NCBI GenBank assembly: GCA_041671545.1
Contig: JBAZBI010000007.1
Coordinates: forward strand, 62,001 to 126,000
DNA: 64,000 nucleotides
From: UBA1563 sp041671545
GTDB lineage: Bacteria > Bacteroidota > Ignavibacteria > Ignavibacteriales > Ignavibacteriaceae
Direction of reading: 5' to 3'
Below the pieces are notes generated by a model. It was not told the origin of the DNA. It saw nothing but the letters and a program-made list of their open reading frames with translations, and did no database searches. A program made the position numbers and the translations under genes. Positions 9,050-17,981 of the stretch are shown in pieces (within the stretch, counting starts at the first letter, position 1; the number at the start of each line of letters is the position of its first letter).

Positions 9050-12000
9050 ATGAAAACATCTAACAAAAAAGAAAAAAGAAAATCGATTGATACTCCATCC
9101 CTGACGAAAATAAAATTGAAGGCGGCAGATGAAGTAAGTGAATTCGCTGAAAACATTATCAACACCGTGCGTGAACCACTGCTTTTATTGGATAAAGAGT
9201 TAAGAGTTGTTAAAGCCAGTCACTCATTCTATGATTTCTTCAAAGTAAGTTCCGATGAAACAATTGGAACGTTAATCTATGATCTGGGAAATCATCAGTG
9301 GAATATTCCTAAACTGAGAGAGTTGCTGGAGACAATCCTTTCTGAAAAAACAACATTCGACAACTATGAAGTTGAACACGATTTTTCAACGATCGGGAAA
9401 CGCATAATGCTTTTGAATGCCCGGAAAATCGAAAGAGGATCGGGAAAAGAACAAATAATTCTTCTTGCCATTGAGGATATTACAGAACGTAAAAAAATTG
9501 AAGCCGGTCTCGAAAAAACCCGTAAAGAGCTTGTAGTGATTAAAAAATCGGCAGATGAGGTAAGTGAATTCGCTGAGAACATTATCAATACCGTGCGTGA
9601 ACCTTTGCTATTGTTGGATAAAGAGTTACGAGTTGTTAAAGCAAGCCGCTCATTTTTCGATTTCTTCAAAGTAAGTTCAGACGAAACCATCGGAACGCTT
9701 ATCTACGATCTCGGAAATCACCAATGGAATATTCCTAAACTAAGAGAACTGTTAGAAACGATCCTTCCAGAAAAAACAACATTCGAGAACTATGAAGTTG
9801 AACACGATTTTTCAACGATAGGTAAACGCATTATGCTTTTGAATGCCCGGCAGATTGAAAGAGCTTTTGGGAAAGAGAAAATAATTCTTCTCGCCATTGA
9901 GGATATAACCGAACGTAAAGAAATTGAAGCCGGTCTGGAAAAAACCCGCAAAGAACTTGCAGTGATTAAAATATCGGCAGATGAAGCAAGTGAATTCTCT
10001 CAGAACGTCATCAACACTGTTCGGGAACCGTTACTTTCTTTGGATCAAGACCTGAGAGTGGTTGCGGTTAGCCGTTCTTTTTATGAATTTTTTAAGGTAA
10101 AGCCTGAAGAAACCGTGGGACAACTTATTTATGATCTTGGCAATCACCAATGGAATATTCCTAAACTACGGGAATTGCTGGAAACCATACTTCCGCAGAA
10201 AGCATCCTTTGATAATTATGAGGTGGAACACGACTTTGCCACAATTGGCAAACGCATCATGCTCTTGAATGCCCGGCAAATCCAAAGAACTTCCAAAACA
10301 AAAGAGCGGATCATCCTTCTGGCGATCGAGGATATTACCGAACGCAAGGAGATAGAAGCCGGTTTGGAAAAAACCCGTAAAGAACTTGTGGTGATTAAAA
10401 AATCCGCAGATGAAGCCAGTGAATTCGCCGAGAACATTATCAACACTGTACGTGAACCTTTACTTTTGTTGGATAAAGAATTAAGAGTCGTAAAAGCCAG
10501 CAGTTCATTTTATGATTTCTTCAAGGTAAGTTCAAAGGAAACAATTGGAACGCTTATCTATGATTTGGGAAATCGCCAATGGAATATTCCTAAACTGAGA
10601 GAACTGCTGGAGACAATCCTTCCAGAAAAAACAACATTCGATAATTATGAAGTTGAACATGATTTTTCAACAATCGGAAAACGCATTATGCTTTTGAATG
10701 CGCGCCAAATTGAAAGAGCTCTTGGGAAAGAGAAGATAATTCTTCTTGCCATTGAGGACATCACCGAACGGAAGGAAATAGAAGCCGGTCTGGAAAAAAC
10801 CCGAAAAGAACTTGCGGTGATCAAAAAATCCGCTGATGAAGCCAGTGAATTTGCCGAGAGTATCATCAACACGGTGCGTGAACCTTTAATCGCATTGGAT
10901 CAAGATTTAAGAATAGTTAAACCCAACCGCTCTTTCTACGAGTTCTTCAAAGTAAGTCCGGAGGAAACAGTTGGAAAGCTTATTTATGATCTGGGAAATC
11001 ACCAATGGAATATCCCTAAACTGAGAGAACTGTTGGAGACAATCCTTCCCCAAAAAACCACCTTTGATAACTATGAAGTTGAACATGATTTTTCAACGAT
11101 CGGGAAACGCATCATGCTTTTGAATGCCCGGCAAATTCAAAGAGGGTTTGGAGGAAAAGAAAAAATAATTCTTCTTGCCATCGAGGATATTACCGAACGT
11201 AAAAAAAGCGAGAATGAACTTTCAAAAGCAAAGGCAGAAGCCGAACGGGCAAATGTTGCAAAGAGTGAATTTCTTTCCCGGATGAGTCACGAGCTTCGAA
11301 CACCGATGAATTCGATTCTTGGATTTGCTCAATTGATGGATATGGGAGAACTCAATCCGGTTCACAAAAAAGGGGTGAATCAAATTTTGAAAAGCGGAAA
11401 ACACCTTCTGGATTTAATAAACGAAGTACTCGATATGGCGAGGATTGAAGCCGGACGGTTGACGGTTTCGCCGGAGCCGGTTGAGATTTCCGGCGTTCTT
11501 TTGGAGACGATCGATATTGTAAATCATCTGGCTGTGGAGAATCAGATCACGATCGAATCAGACGCTTCCACCAATAAAGGAATCTTTGTTAAAGCAGATC
11601 ACCAACGTTTGAAACAAGCTCTTTTGAATTTGATTAACAATGCAGTTAAGTATAATCGGCAAGGCGGTTCGGTAAAGGTTGAATGTAATGCAGGCAAGAG
11701 TGAAAAAGTAATTCGAATTAGCGTGATTGACACGGGAAAAGGTATAGCGCAAGAATACATTAAAAAACTTTTTAATCCGTTCGAACGTATCGGCGCGGAA
11801 AGAACAGAAACCGAAGGTACCGGGCTTGGATTAGCTATTTCTAAAAAATTGGTTGAAGCAATGGGCGGTAAAATTGGCGTTGAAAGTGAAATTGGAAAAG
11901 GAAGCACGTTTTGGATTGAACTGCCCCAGACGGAAAGTCAAAAGGAACGCTACGAACGAACAAGCGAATTATCAAATCCGGAAGCTGAAAGAAAACAGAA

Positions 12001-12385
12001 CATTGGAACGGTTTTGTATATCGAAGATAATCTTTCCAACATACAACTAGTTGAACAAATTTTAGAAATGCATCGTCCGTCGATTAATTTGATAACAAAT
12101 ATCTATGGTAAAAATGCCGTTCAATTTGCAGTTGATTACAAACCGGATTTAATTCTGCTTGATCTCAATCTGCCCGACATTCATGGAAGTATAGTTTTAA
12201 AGCTTTTACAAGCAGAGCCAAGAACAGCGGAAATCCCGGTTATTATTCTCAGTGCGGATGCAGTGACAAGACAGATCGAACAATTAATGGAAGCCGGAGC
12301 AAAAGATTATCTCATAAAACCGATTGATGTTGTTCAATTTTTAAAATTAGTAGATGAGTGGATCAGTAAAAGCACTAAACAGTAG
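9050..12385 (+). CDS. Hybrid histidine kinase with five tandem PAS copies and a receiver domain
   Basis: A 1111-residue cytoplasmic kinase. Residues about 26-720 are five near-identical PAS units of 142-143 residues, each with FAENIINTVREPL, a YDLGN(H/R)QWNIPKLRELLETIL helix and LLAIEDITERK. The DNA units begin at 9125, 9551, 9977, 10406 and 10832, spaced 426, 426, 429 and 426 bp. Then come a HisKA domain with MSHELRTP (His747), HATPase (NLINNAVKY, DTGKGIA, EGTGLGLAI) and a C-terminal receiver with Asp1038 in LILLDLNLPD and Lys in LIKPID. The identical linkers suggest a rigid coiled-coil signal relay. The ligand is unknown. The repeats look recently amplified, with unit 3 the most diverged. 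Confidence 0.95.
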   Translation: MKTSNKKEKRKSIDTPSLTKIKLKAADEVSEFAENIINTVREPLLLLDKELRVVKASHSFYDFFKVSSDETIGTLIYDLGNHQWNIPKLRELLETILSEKTTFDNYEVEHDFSTIGKRIMLLNARKIERGSGKEQIILLAIEDITERKKIEAGLEKTRKELVVIKKSADEVSEFAENIINTVREPLLLLDKELRVVKASRSFFDFFKVSSDETIGTLIYDLGNHQWNIPKLRELLETILPEKTTFENYEVEHDFSTIGKRIMLLNARQIERAFGKEKIILLAIEDITERKEIEAGLEKTRKELAVIKISADEASEFSQNVINTVREPLLSLDQDLRVVAVSRSFYEFFKVKPEETVGQLIYDLGNHQWNIPKLRELLETILPQKASFDNYEVEHDFATIGKRIMLLNARQIQRTSKTKERIILLAIEDITERKEIEAGLEKTRKELVVIKKSADEASEFAENIINTVREPLLLLDKELRVVKASSSFYDFFKVSSKETIGTLIYDLGNRQWNIPKLRELLETILPEKTTFDNYEVEHDFSTIGKRIMLLNARQIERALGKEKIILLAIEDITERKEIEAGLEKTRKELAVIKKSADEASEFAESIINTVREPLIALDQDLRIVKPNRSFYEFFKVSPEETVGKLIYDLGNHQWNIPKLRELLETILPQKTTFDNYEVEHDFSTIGKRIMLLNARQIQRGFGGKEKIILLAIEDITERKKSENELSKAKAEAERANVAKSEFLSRMSHELRTPMNSILGFAQLMDMGELNPVHKKGVNQILKSGKHLLDLINEVLDMARIEAGRLTVSPEPVEISGVLLETIDIVNHLAVENQITIESDASTNKGIFVKADHQRLKQALLNLINNAVKYNRQGGSVKVECNAGKSEKVIRISVIDTGKGIAQEYIKKLFNPFERIGAERTETEGTGLGLAISKKLVEAMGGKIGVESEIGKGSTFWIELPQTESQKERYERTSELSNPEAERKQNIGTVLYIEDNLSNIQLVEQILEMHRPSINLITNIYGKNAVQFAVDYKPDLILLDLNLPDIHGSIVLKLLQAEPRTAEIPVIILSADAVTRQIEQLMEAGAKDYLIKPIDVVQFLKLVDEWISKSTKQ
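9125..11210 (+). repeat. Five in-gene tandem repeats of about 426 bp encoding PAS units
   Basis: Units start at 9125, 9551, 9977, 10406 and 10832. The third unit carries one extra codon near its end. The high identity within the gene makes this stretch prone to recombination and assembly collapse. Confidence 0.92.
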
Positions 12386-12486
12386 GCAGTAAATAGTCGG
12401 CAATCGGCAGTAAGCAAGTGAAAGCAGAAACACAATAATGGTTTCAGCTTTTGTAAGAAAAACAATTATACATAAGGAAAAAAATC

Positions 12487-13734
12487 ATGATTAATTCAAC
12501 ACTTAAAAATGCGAACATACTCATCGTAGATGATCAGCAGGCAAATATAGATGTGCTAACAAGTCTGCTTGAATTTAAAAAGTACACTAATCTTAAACAG
12601 ACAACGGACTCTCGTATAGTGATTAGCCTGTTTAAGGAGAGTGAACCGGATTTGATTTTGCTCGATCTGATGATGCCTTACATAGATGGTTTTCAGATTT
12701 TGGAGGAATTGAAAGAACTCATTCCCGCAGGTACGTATCTGCCGATACTTGTGCTTACCGCGGATGTAACTCCTGATGCAAAACAAATTGCTCTTGCCGG
12801 CGGAGCAAGTGATTTTCTTTCAAAACCATTTGATTTGATTGAAGTTGATCTACGCATAAAAAATCTCCTTAAGACACGTTATCTTCACCAACAATTAGAA
12901 AATCAGAATCAGATTTTAGAAGAAAAGGTGAAGGAGAGAACTAAAGAACTTGAGGTGAAAAATAAAGAATTGATCGAAGCAAAAGAAAAAGTTGAACAAT
13001 CAGATAAATTGAAATCAGAATTCCTCCGCCAGATGTCGCTCGAAATGAGAACTCCAACGAACGCCGTTTTAAGTTTTACAAATTTATTAAGAGAAGAGAT
13101 GCTGGAAAAAATTACACCGGATCTTTTGGAATATTTTAATGGTATAGATTCTGCCGGGCAAGCGCTTATCAGAACCGTTGATCTAATTTTGAATATTTCT
13201 GAAATGCAAGTCAGCACTAACAAACCATTCTTTGGTGAATTCGATCTCTTAAAAGAAATTATTAGTAAGATCATTACTGAGGAGAAGAAAATAATTGAAA
13301 ACAAGGGGCTGAAATTTAATTTCTTCTCCGCGATTCCTGAAGCCGTGATAGTGGGTGATCAATACAGCATTTACCAAATATTTGTGAATTTGCTGGGCAA
13401 TGCTATTAAGTACACAAAAAAGGGAAACATCTCCATCAGTATCTCAAAAGTTGAACAAGGAATAAATGTAGTTATAGAAGACACAGGTATTGGTATATCG
13501 GAAGAATTTATGGAAATGATGTATCATCCGGTAATGCAGGATGGAAGTGAGAGTTCAATTAGACATGAGGAGAATAATTTAGGATTTACACTCGTAAAAA
13601 AATATTGTGACTTGAATGGAATAGGACTTGCACTCGTAAAAAAATATTGCGATATGAACGGAATAGTTATTGCAGTAGATTCAAAAAAAGTTATCGGTAC
13701 AAAATTTACTCTGGTTTTCAACCGGACAAAATGA
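12487..13734 (+). CDS. Receiver-histidine kinase with degenerate H-box
   Basis: A 415-residue protein: receiver domain at 7-125 with phospho-acceptor Asp60 in LILLDLMMP and the Lys in SKPFD, a coiled coil at 135-170, then HisKA-like and HATPase-like domains. The H-box reads MSLEMRTPTN instead of MSHEMRTP: the acceptor position is Leu185 (codon CTC, one base from CAC). The ATP-binding part keeps NLLGNAIKYT and DTGIGIS, but the G2 region has a 14-codon tandem duplication (LVKKYCDLNGI then LVKKYCDMNGI) and lacks a normal GLGL. It is therefore probably not an autokinase. It may act as a phosphate sink, an allosteric partner of the neighbouring kinases, or a decaying gene. Confidence 0.9.
   Translation: MINSTLKNANILIVDDQQANIDVLTSLLEFKKYTNLKQTTDSRIVISLFKESEPDLILLDLMMPYIDGFQILEELKELIPAGTYLPILVLTADVTPDAKQIALAGGASDFLSKPFDLIEVDLRIKNLLKTRYLHQQLENQNQILEEKVKERTKELEVKNKELIEAKEKVEQSDKLKSEFLRQMSLEMRTPTNAVLSFTNLLREEMLEKITPDLLEYFNGIDSAGQALIRTVDLILNISEMQVSTNKPFFGEFDLLKEIISKIITEEKKIIENKGLKFNFFSAIPEAVIVGDQYSIYQIFVNLLGNAIKYTKKGNISISISKVEQGINVVIEDTGIGISEEFMEMMYHPVMQDGSESSIRHEENNLGFTLVKKYCDLNGIGLALVKKYCDMNGIVIAVDSKKVIGTKFTLVFNRTK
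13582..13665 (+). repeat. 42-bp tandem duplication inside the degenerate kinase
   Basis: Two adjacent 42-bp units, 13582-13623 and 13624-13665, differ at only a few bases and keep the reading frame. They duplicate the C-terminal ATP-lid helix region of the HATPase domain. Confidence 0.9.
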
Positions 13735-13838
13735 TTACGTCCGCTAAGTTTTATATTAAAGCGATTGCACCAAAAAGCTGAATAGTTACGACTGTTATTT
13801 CTTTATTTAAGATCGTTTGTTAAAGTGAGAGAATTTAT

Positions 13839-15932
13839 ATGAGGTATGTTATGAACAATATTCTAATCGTTGATGATAAATCCGAAAATTTATACCTGCT
13901 TGAGTTGATGCTTGCCGGTGGTGGATTCACTACGGTCTCAGCTAGAAACGGCGCGGAAGCATTGGTATTAGCCCGGCAAGCGCTTCCCGCTCTAATCATT
14001 TCTGATATTCTCATGCCCATTATGGATGGGTTCACTCTCTGCCGTGAGTTAAAAAAAGATAGAAAACTCAAAAACATCCCTTTCATTTTCTACACCGCAA
14101 CCTACACAGACCCCAAAGATGAAGAATTTGCGCTTAGTCTTGGAGCAGATAGATTTTTACTGAAACCTCTGGACATCCCGGACTTTATTGCGACTATAAA
14201 AGTGGTTTTAACAGAGGCAAAGCAAAAGAATATTCGAAAGATAGAACCGCCCTCAAGCTCGGAGGTGGTAATTTTAAAAGAATACAACGAAGCGCTTGTG
14301 CGAAAACTTGAAGATAAAATGGTACAAATAGAACATGCAGAAAAGGAAGTTCGGAAATATAATATAGCTCTGCTTAGAGAAATTGAAGAACGTAAACAAT
14401 ATGCGGAAGCTTTACGAGAGAGTGAAATAAAATACCGGGCATTTTTTGAAAACAGTATGGATTCAATACTGCTAACAAGTCCTGATGGAAGAATATTTTC
14501 AGCGAATCCGGCTGCATGTTCAATGTTTGGATATCCGGAAGAAGAGCTTATCAAATTAGGGCGATCAGGTGTGGTGGATAGTACCGATCCTCGATTATCG
14601 CTTATGTTAGAGGAGCGAACATTAACGGGAAAAGTTCATGGTGAATTAACATTTACTCGTAAAGATGGGACACACTTTCCCGCAGAAATCTCATCTGCTA
14701 TTTTCAACGATCACGAAGGTCTCGAAAATACCAGTATGATCATTCGCGATATTACCGAGCGCAAGCATACCGAGAAAGAATTGATAGAAGCGAAAGAAAA
14801 AGCCGAACAATCGAATAAAATGAAAGACGCTTTTATCGCAAATATTTCGCATGAAATCAGAACTCCACTCAACGGAATTTTAGGAATGACGAGTATCATT
14901 CAGGAAATTTATTCTCCAAACATAACCTCCGAAGAAGAGAGGTATTTTGCAGCAATTAGAAAATCCAGCGATAGAATTATCAGAACAATTGATTTAATAT
15001 TGAATTATTCCCAGTTGAAAACAGGAACTTTTATTATTAATCCTAAACAGGTAGAACTCTCATCTTTGTGTGAAGAAGTGACGAACCATTTTATTACCGC
15101 TGCTAAATCAAAAGCGCTTTCACTCTCATTCCAAAATGATCTCGGTAAAACATTTATTCTTGCAGATGGGTATTCCATTAAACAGGTAATATACAATCTA
15201 TTAGAAAATGCGATCATATACACCCAAAACGGATTTGTTAAAGTACGGCTTTATAAAAGTGAGCAAGATGAAATTTTACTCGATGTAATCGACAGTGGAA
15301 TTGGGATTGGCGGCGAATATTTAGATCATATTTTTGAATCATATAGACAAGAGAAAATGGGTTACAGTAGACCGTATGAAGGTCTTGGACTCGGTCTTGC
15401 AGTAGTGAAACAGATTTTATCCTTACACAATGCCGGTATCAGTGTAAAAAGCAAAAAAGGAGAAGGGACAACTTTCACCATAAACTTCAGCGAGCACACA
15501 CAAACCGTAGAAGAAAAAATATCCATCCAAAATAATTCCGCTAAAGTTAAACCTTTAGTGGGGAAAAGTAATCACTTAGTGCTTCTTGTAGAAGATGATG
15601 AATTGAATCAAGATATTATAAGAAAATATATTATTCGAAAGTATGATTGTATCGTAACAGCATCTTACGATGGAGTGATGGAATTATTACATGATCATAA
15701 AGTTGATTTGATCGTAATGGATATTGCCCTTAGAGAGTCATTGAACGGATTAGAAATAACTAAAAAACTGAAAGCCTCCAAAAAATATAAACATATACCG
15801 GTAATAGCAGCAACTGCACATGCATTTGAACACGACCGTAAAGCAGTTATGGAAGCCGGTTGTGATGATTATTTAGCTAAACCGTTTACAAAAGATCAAT
15901 TGTTTTATAAAATCGACAAATTTTTACAATGA
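13839..15932 (+). CDS. Receiver-PAS-kinase-receiver hybrid sensor
   Basis: A 697-residue hybrid kinase. Receiver 1 has Asp56 in LIISDILMP and LLKPLD. A coiled coil spans about 140-190. The PAS domain at 200-310 runs from YRAFFENSMDSILL to IRDITERK. HisKA has NISHEIRTPLNGILG with His338. The HATPase has NLLENAIIY, DSGIGIG and GLGLGLAVV. Receiver 2 has Asp628 in LIVMDIAL and LAKPFT. No membrane helix is present. ATG 13839 and ATG 13851 are both possible; the second places the receiver start (MNNILIVDD) at the usual position and has GAGGT just upstream. Two receivers around one transmitter suggest a multi-step relay with the preceding kinases. Confidence 0.93.
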   Translation: MRYVMNNILIVDDKSENLYLLELMLAGGGFTTVSARNGAEALVLARQALPALIISDILMPIMDGFTLCRELKKDRKLKNIPFIFYTATYTDPKDEEFALSLGADRFLLKPLDIPDFIATIKVVLTEAKQKNIRKIEPPSSSEVVILKEYNEALVRKLEDKMVQIEHAEKEVRKYNIALLREIEERKQYAEALRESEIKYRAFFENSMDSILLTSPDGRIFSANPAACSMFGYPEEELIKLGRSGVVDSTDPRLSLMLEERTLTGKVHGELTFTRKDGTHFPAEISSAIFNDHEGLENTSMIIRDITERKHTEKELIEAKEKAEQSNKMKDAFIANISHEIRTPLNGILGMTSIIQEIYSPNITSEEERYFAAIRKSSDRIIRTIDLILNYSQLKTGTFIINPKQVELSSLCEEVTNHFITAAKSKALSLSFQNDLGKTFILADGYSIKQVIYNLLENAIIYTQNGFVKVRLYKSEQDEILLDVIDSGIGIGGEYLDHIFESYRQEKMGYSRPYEGLGLGLAVVKQILSLHNAGISVKSKKGEGTTFTINFSEHTQTVEEKISIQNNSAKVKPLVGKSNHLVLLVEDDELNQDIIRKYIIRKYDCIVTASYDGVMELLHDHKVDLIVMDIALRESLNGLEITKKLKASKKYKHIPVIAATAHAFEHDRKAVMEAGCDDYLAKPFTKDQLFYKIDKFLQ

Positions 15933-15984
15933 GAATTGTCATTATAGAAAGTTAAGTCGCAAAAGCGGTAAAAAACATTCTAAA

Positions 15985-16019
15985 GATCTAATCCCTTTTT
16001 CATCCTTTTGATCGATTGT
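15985..16019 (+). promoter_or_regulatory. 35-bp upstream motif, copy 3
   Basis: Reads GATCTAATCC, CTTTTTCATCC and TTTTGATCGATTGT, closest to copy 2. It ends 65 bp before the small ORF at 16085 that precedes the radical SAM gene. Confidence 0.6.
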
Positions 16020-16084
16020 AAACTTCCCCGCAAGTTATCATAATGGAACCGGAATAAAACTAAAAAATCTCTGGAAATAAGAAA

Positions 16085-16279
16085 ATGATACTTGTGAGTA
16101 TTTCTTCAACAGAAGAAAAATTTGTTATCCAGCTGCGTCATAAAATTGATTATGTAGTTGAAAAGAATTTCGGAAGTACACTCTCCATCGGCAGAAGGGG
16201 AATCTATCTGTTTGTACAATTATTTTTCTCCCTCACAAAACTGATCTATAAAGAATCATTCGGAAGGATTAAGAGATGA
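16085..16279 (+). CDS. Small hypothetical protein preceding the radical SAM gene
   Basis: A 64-residue ORF with no family I recognise. The C-terminal half is hydrophobic (GIYLFVQLFFSLTKLIY) and the ends are basic. Its TGA overlaps the ATG of the radical SAM gene by 4 bp, which supports real translation through coupling. The upstream ribosome-binding site is weak (GGAA). The motif copy 65 bp upstream gives it a plausible transcript. It could instead be a leader ORF. Confidence 0.5.
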   Translation: MILVSISSTEEKFVIQLRHKIDYVVEKNFGSTLSIGRRGIYLFVQLFFSLTKLIYKESFGRIKR

Positions 16280-17763
16280 ATATCTTACTGGTTTACCCGT
16301 TGTATCCCGATACCTTTTGGAGTTTTAAACATGCTTTAAAGTTTGTATCGAAAAAAGCAAGTTTCCCGCCGTTAGGACTTTTAACGGTCGCCGCTTTACT
16401 GCCCAAAGATTGGTGTAAAAAGCTAATTGACATGAATGCAAATAAATTGACGGACGATGATATTCTTTGGGCAGATTTTGTTTTTATCAGTGCTATGTCA
16501 ATACAAAGTGAATCGGCAAATCAAGTGATCGAAAGATGTAACAAATTAAATGCAAAAATTGTAGCCGGTGGACCTTTATTCACAAGTAGTTCCGAATATT
16601 ACAAGAACATTGATTATCTTATCCTTAACGAAGCTGAAATTACTCTCCCACAATTTTTAGATGATCTTAACAAAGGAACGCCGAAACATATTTACACTTC
16701 TGAAGATTGGGCGGACATTACAACCACTCCGCTACCCGTTTGGGATCTTGTATCGATGGATACGTACACTTCGATGAATGTTCAATATTCACGCGGCTGC
16801 CCCTTCGATTGCGACTTTTGCGATATCACCGTTCTTTATGGAAGAAAACCGAGAACAAAAACAAAAGATCAGGTGATAGCGGAGTTAGAAGCATTATATT
16901 TTACAGGCTGGCGTGGACCGGTTTTCTTTGTTGATGATAATTTTATCGGCAACAAAGGAAAATTGAAAAAGGAAATTCTTCCGTCAATTGTTGAATGGAA
17001 CGAGAAAAGGAAAAATCCGTTTTGCTTTAATACGGAAGTTTCGATCAATCTTGCCGACGATGATAAGCTGATGCGGCTTATGGTTAAAGCACGCTTTGAA
17101 GCAGTGTTCGTAGGGATAGAAACTCCGCACGAAGAGAGTTTGATCGAGTGTAATAAAACTCAGAATAGAAACCGTGATCTCATTTCAAGTATAAAGAAAA
17201 TTCAAGAGTTCGGGCTGGAAGTCCAGGGAGGATTTATTATCGGATTTGATAACGACCCCCCTACAATATTTGATAAGTTGACAAATTTTATCCAGGAAAG
17301 CGGAATTGCCACTGCGATGGTTGGTTTATTAAATGCACCGCGAGGAACAAAACTTCAAAAAAGATTATTGGAACAAGGAAGATTGCTAAGTGATTTTACG
17401 GGAAATAATACTGACTTCTCAATTAATTTTATTCCGCAGATGAATCCCGAGATTCTCCTGAATGGTTATAAAAAGGTTCTGAAAACGATCTATTCTCCAA
17501 AATTTTATTACGAACGAGTCATGCGCTTCTTAAAAGATTTTGAACCGATGGTCAAAAAAGAATTTCACTTCGATCTAAACTATATAGCAGCACTCTTTAA
17601 ATCTATGTTCAAATTAGGAGTGTTGGGTGAAGAGAGAATTTATTACTGGAAATTGTTTTTCTGGTCGCTGTTCCGGAAACCGAAACTGTTTTCGCAAGCA
17701 ATATTGCTTGCCATTTACGGATTCCACTTTAGAAAAATTTCCAACACGTTTTATTCAAGTTAG
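16276..17763 (+). CDS. B12-binding radical SAM protein (DUF4070 type)
   Basis: A 495-residue enzyme. The N-terminal part (1-150) matches the cobalamin-binding fold of such proteins (PPLGLLTVAALLP, IVAGGPLFTSS). The radical SAM core has the cluster motif with Cys175, Cys179 and Cys182 in RGCPFDCDFCD, then FFVDDNFIGN and FVGIETP. The C-terminal 150 residues fit DUF4070. Relatives include the hopanoid C-2 methylase HpnP and other uncharacterised methylases, so a B12-dependent methylation is likely, but no hopanoid genes are nearby and the substrate cannot be named. Confidence 0.88.
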   Translation: MNILLVYPLYPDTFWSFKHALKFVSKKASFPPLGLLTVAALLPKDWCKKLIDMNANKLTDDDILWADFVFISAMSIQSESANQVIERCNKLNAKIVAGGPLFTSSSEYYKNIDYLILNEAEITLPQFLDDLNKGTPKHIYTSEDWADITTTPLPVWDLVSMDTYTSMNVQYSRGCPFDCDFCDITVLYGRKPRTKTKDQVIAELEALYFTGWRGPVFFVDDNFIGNKGKLKKEILPSIVEWNEKRKNPFCFNTEVSINLADDDKLMRLMVKARFEAVFVGIETPHEESLIECNKTQNRNRDLISSIKKIQEFGLEVQGGFIIGFDNDPPTIFDKLTNFIQESGIATAMVGLLNAPRGTKLQKRLLEQGRLLSDFTGNNTDFSINFIPQMNPEILLNGYKKVLKTIYSPKFYYERVMRFLKDFEPMVKKEFHFDLNYIAALFKSMFKLGVLGEERIYYWKLFFWSLFRKPKLFSQAILLAIYGFHFRKISNTFYSS

Positions 17764-17796
17764 AAGTGCCTAACAATTAACAAACGAAAGTGACTT

Positions 17797-17919
17797 ATGG
17801 AATTATCAGCATTTATAATAACTATGTTCTGCATGGTAGTGATAGCTAATATTATTTACTCAAAAATACTCTATCCCCAAATGAAAGAAGCTGAAGAAGA
17901 ACAGGAGGAAAACTCTTAA
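17797..17919 (+). CDS. Small single-helix membrane protein
   Basis: A 40-residue ORF: about 22 hydrophobic residues (MELSAFIITMFCMVVIANII), then YSKILYPQ and an acidic tail of Glu residues. The composition is typical of a small bitopic membrane peptide. It lies between the radical SAM and glycosyltransferase genes. There is only a weak ribosome-binding site (GAAAG). Confidence 0.5.
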   Translation: MELSAFIITMFCMVVIANIIYSKILYPQMKEAEEEQEENS

Positions 17920-17981
17920 AAAATTTATGTGTCTTATGCTTTTAATAAAGGAACAAAAAAATTAAGAAAGAGATTTTCAGT

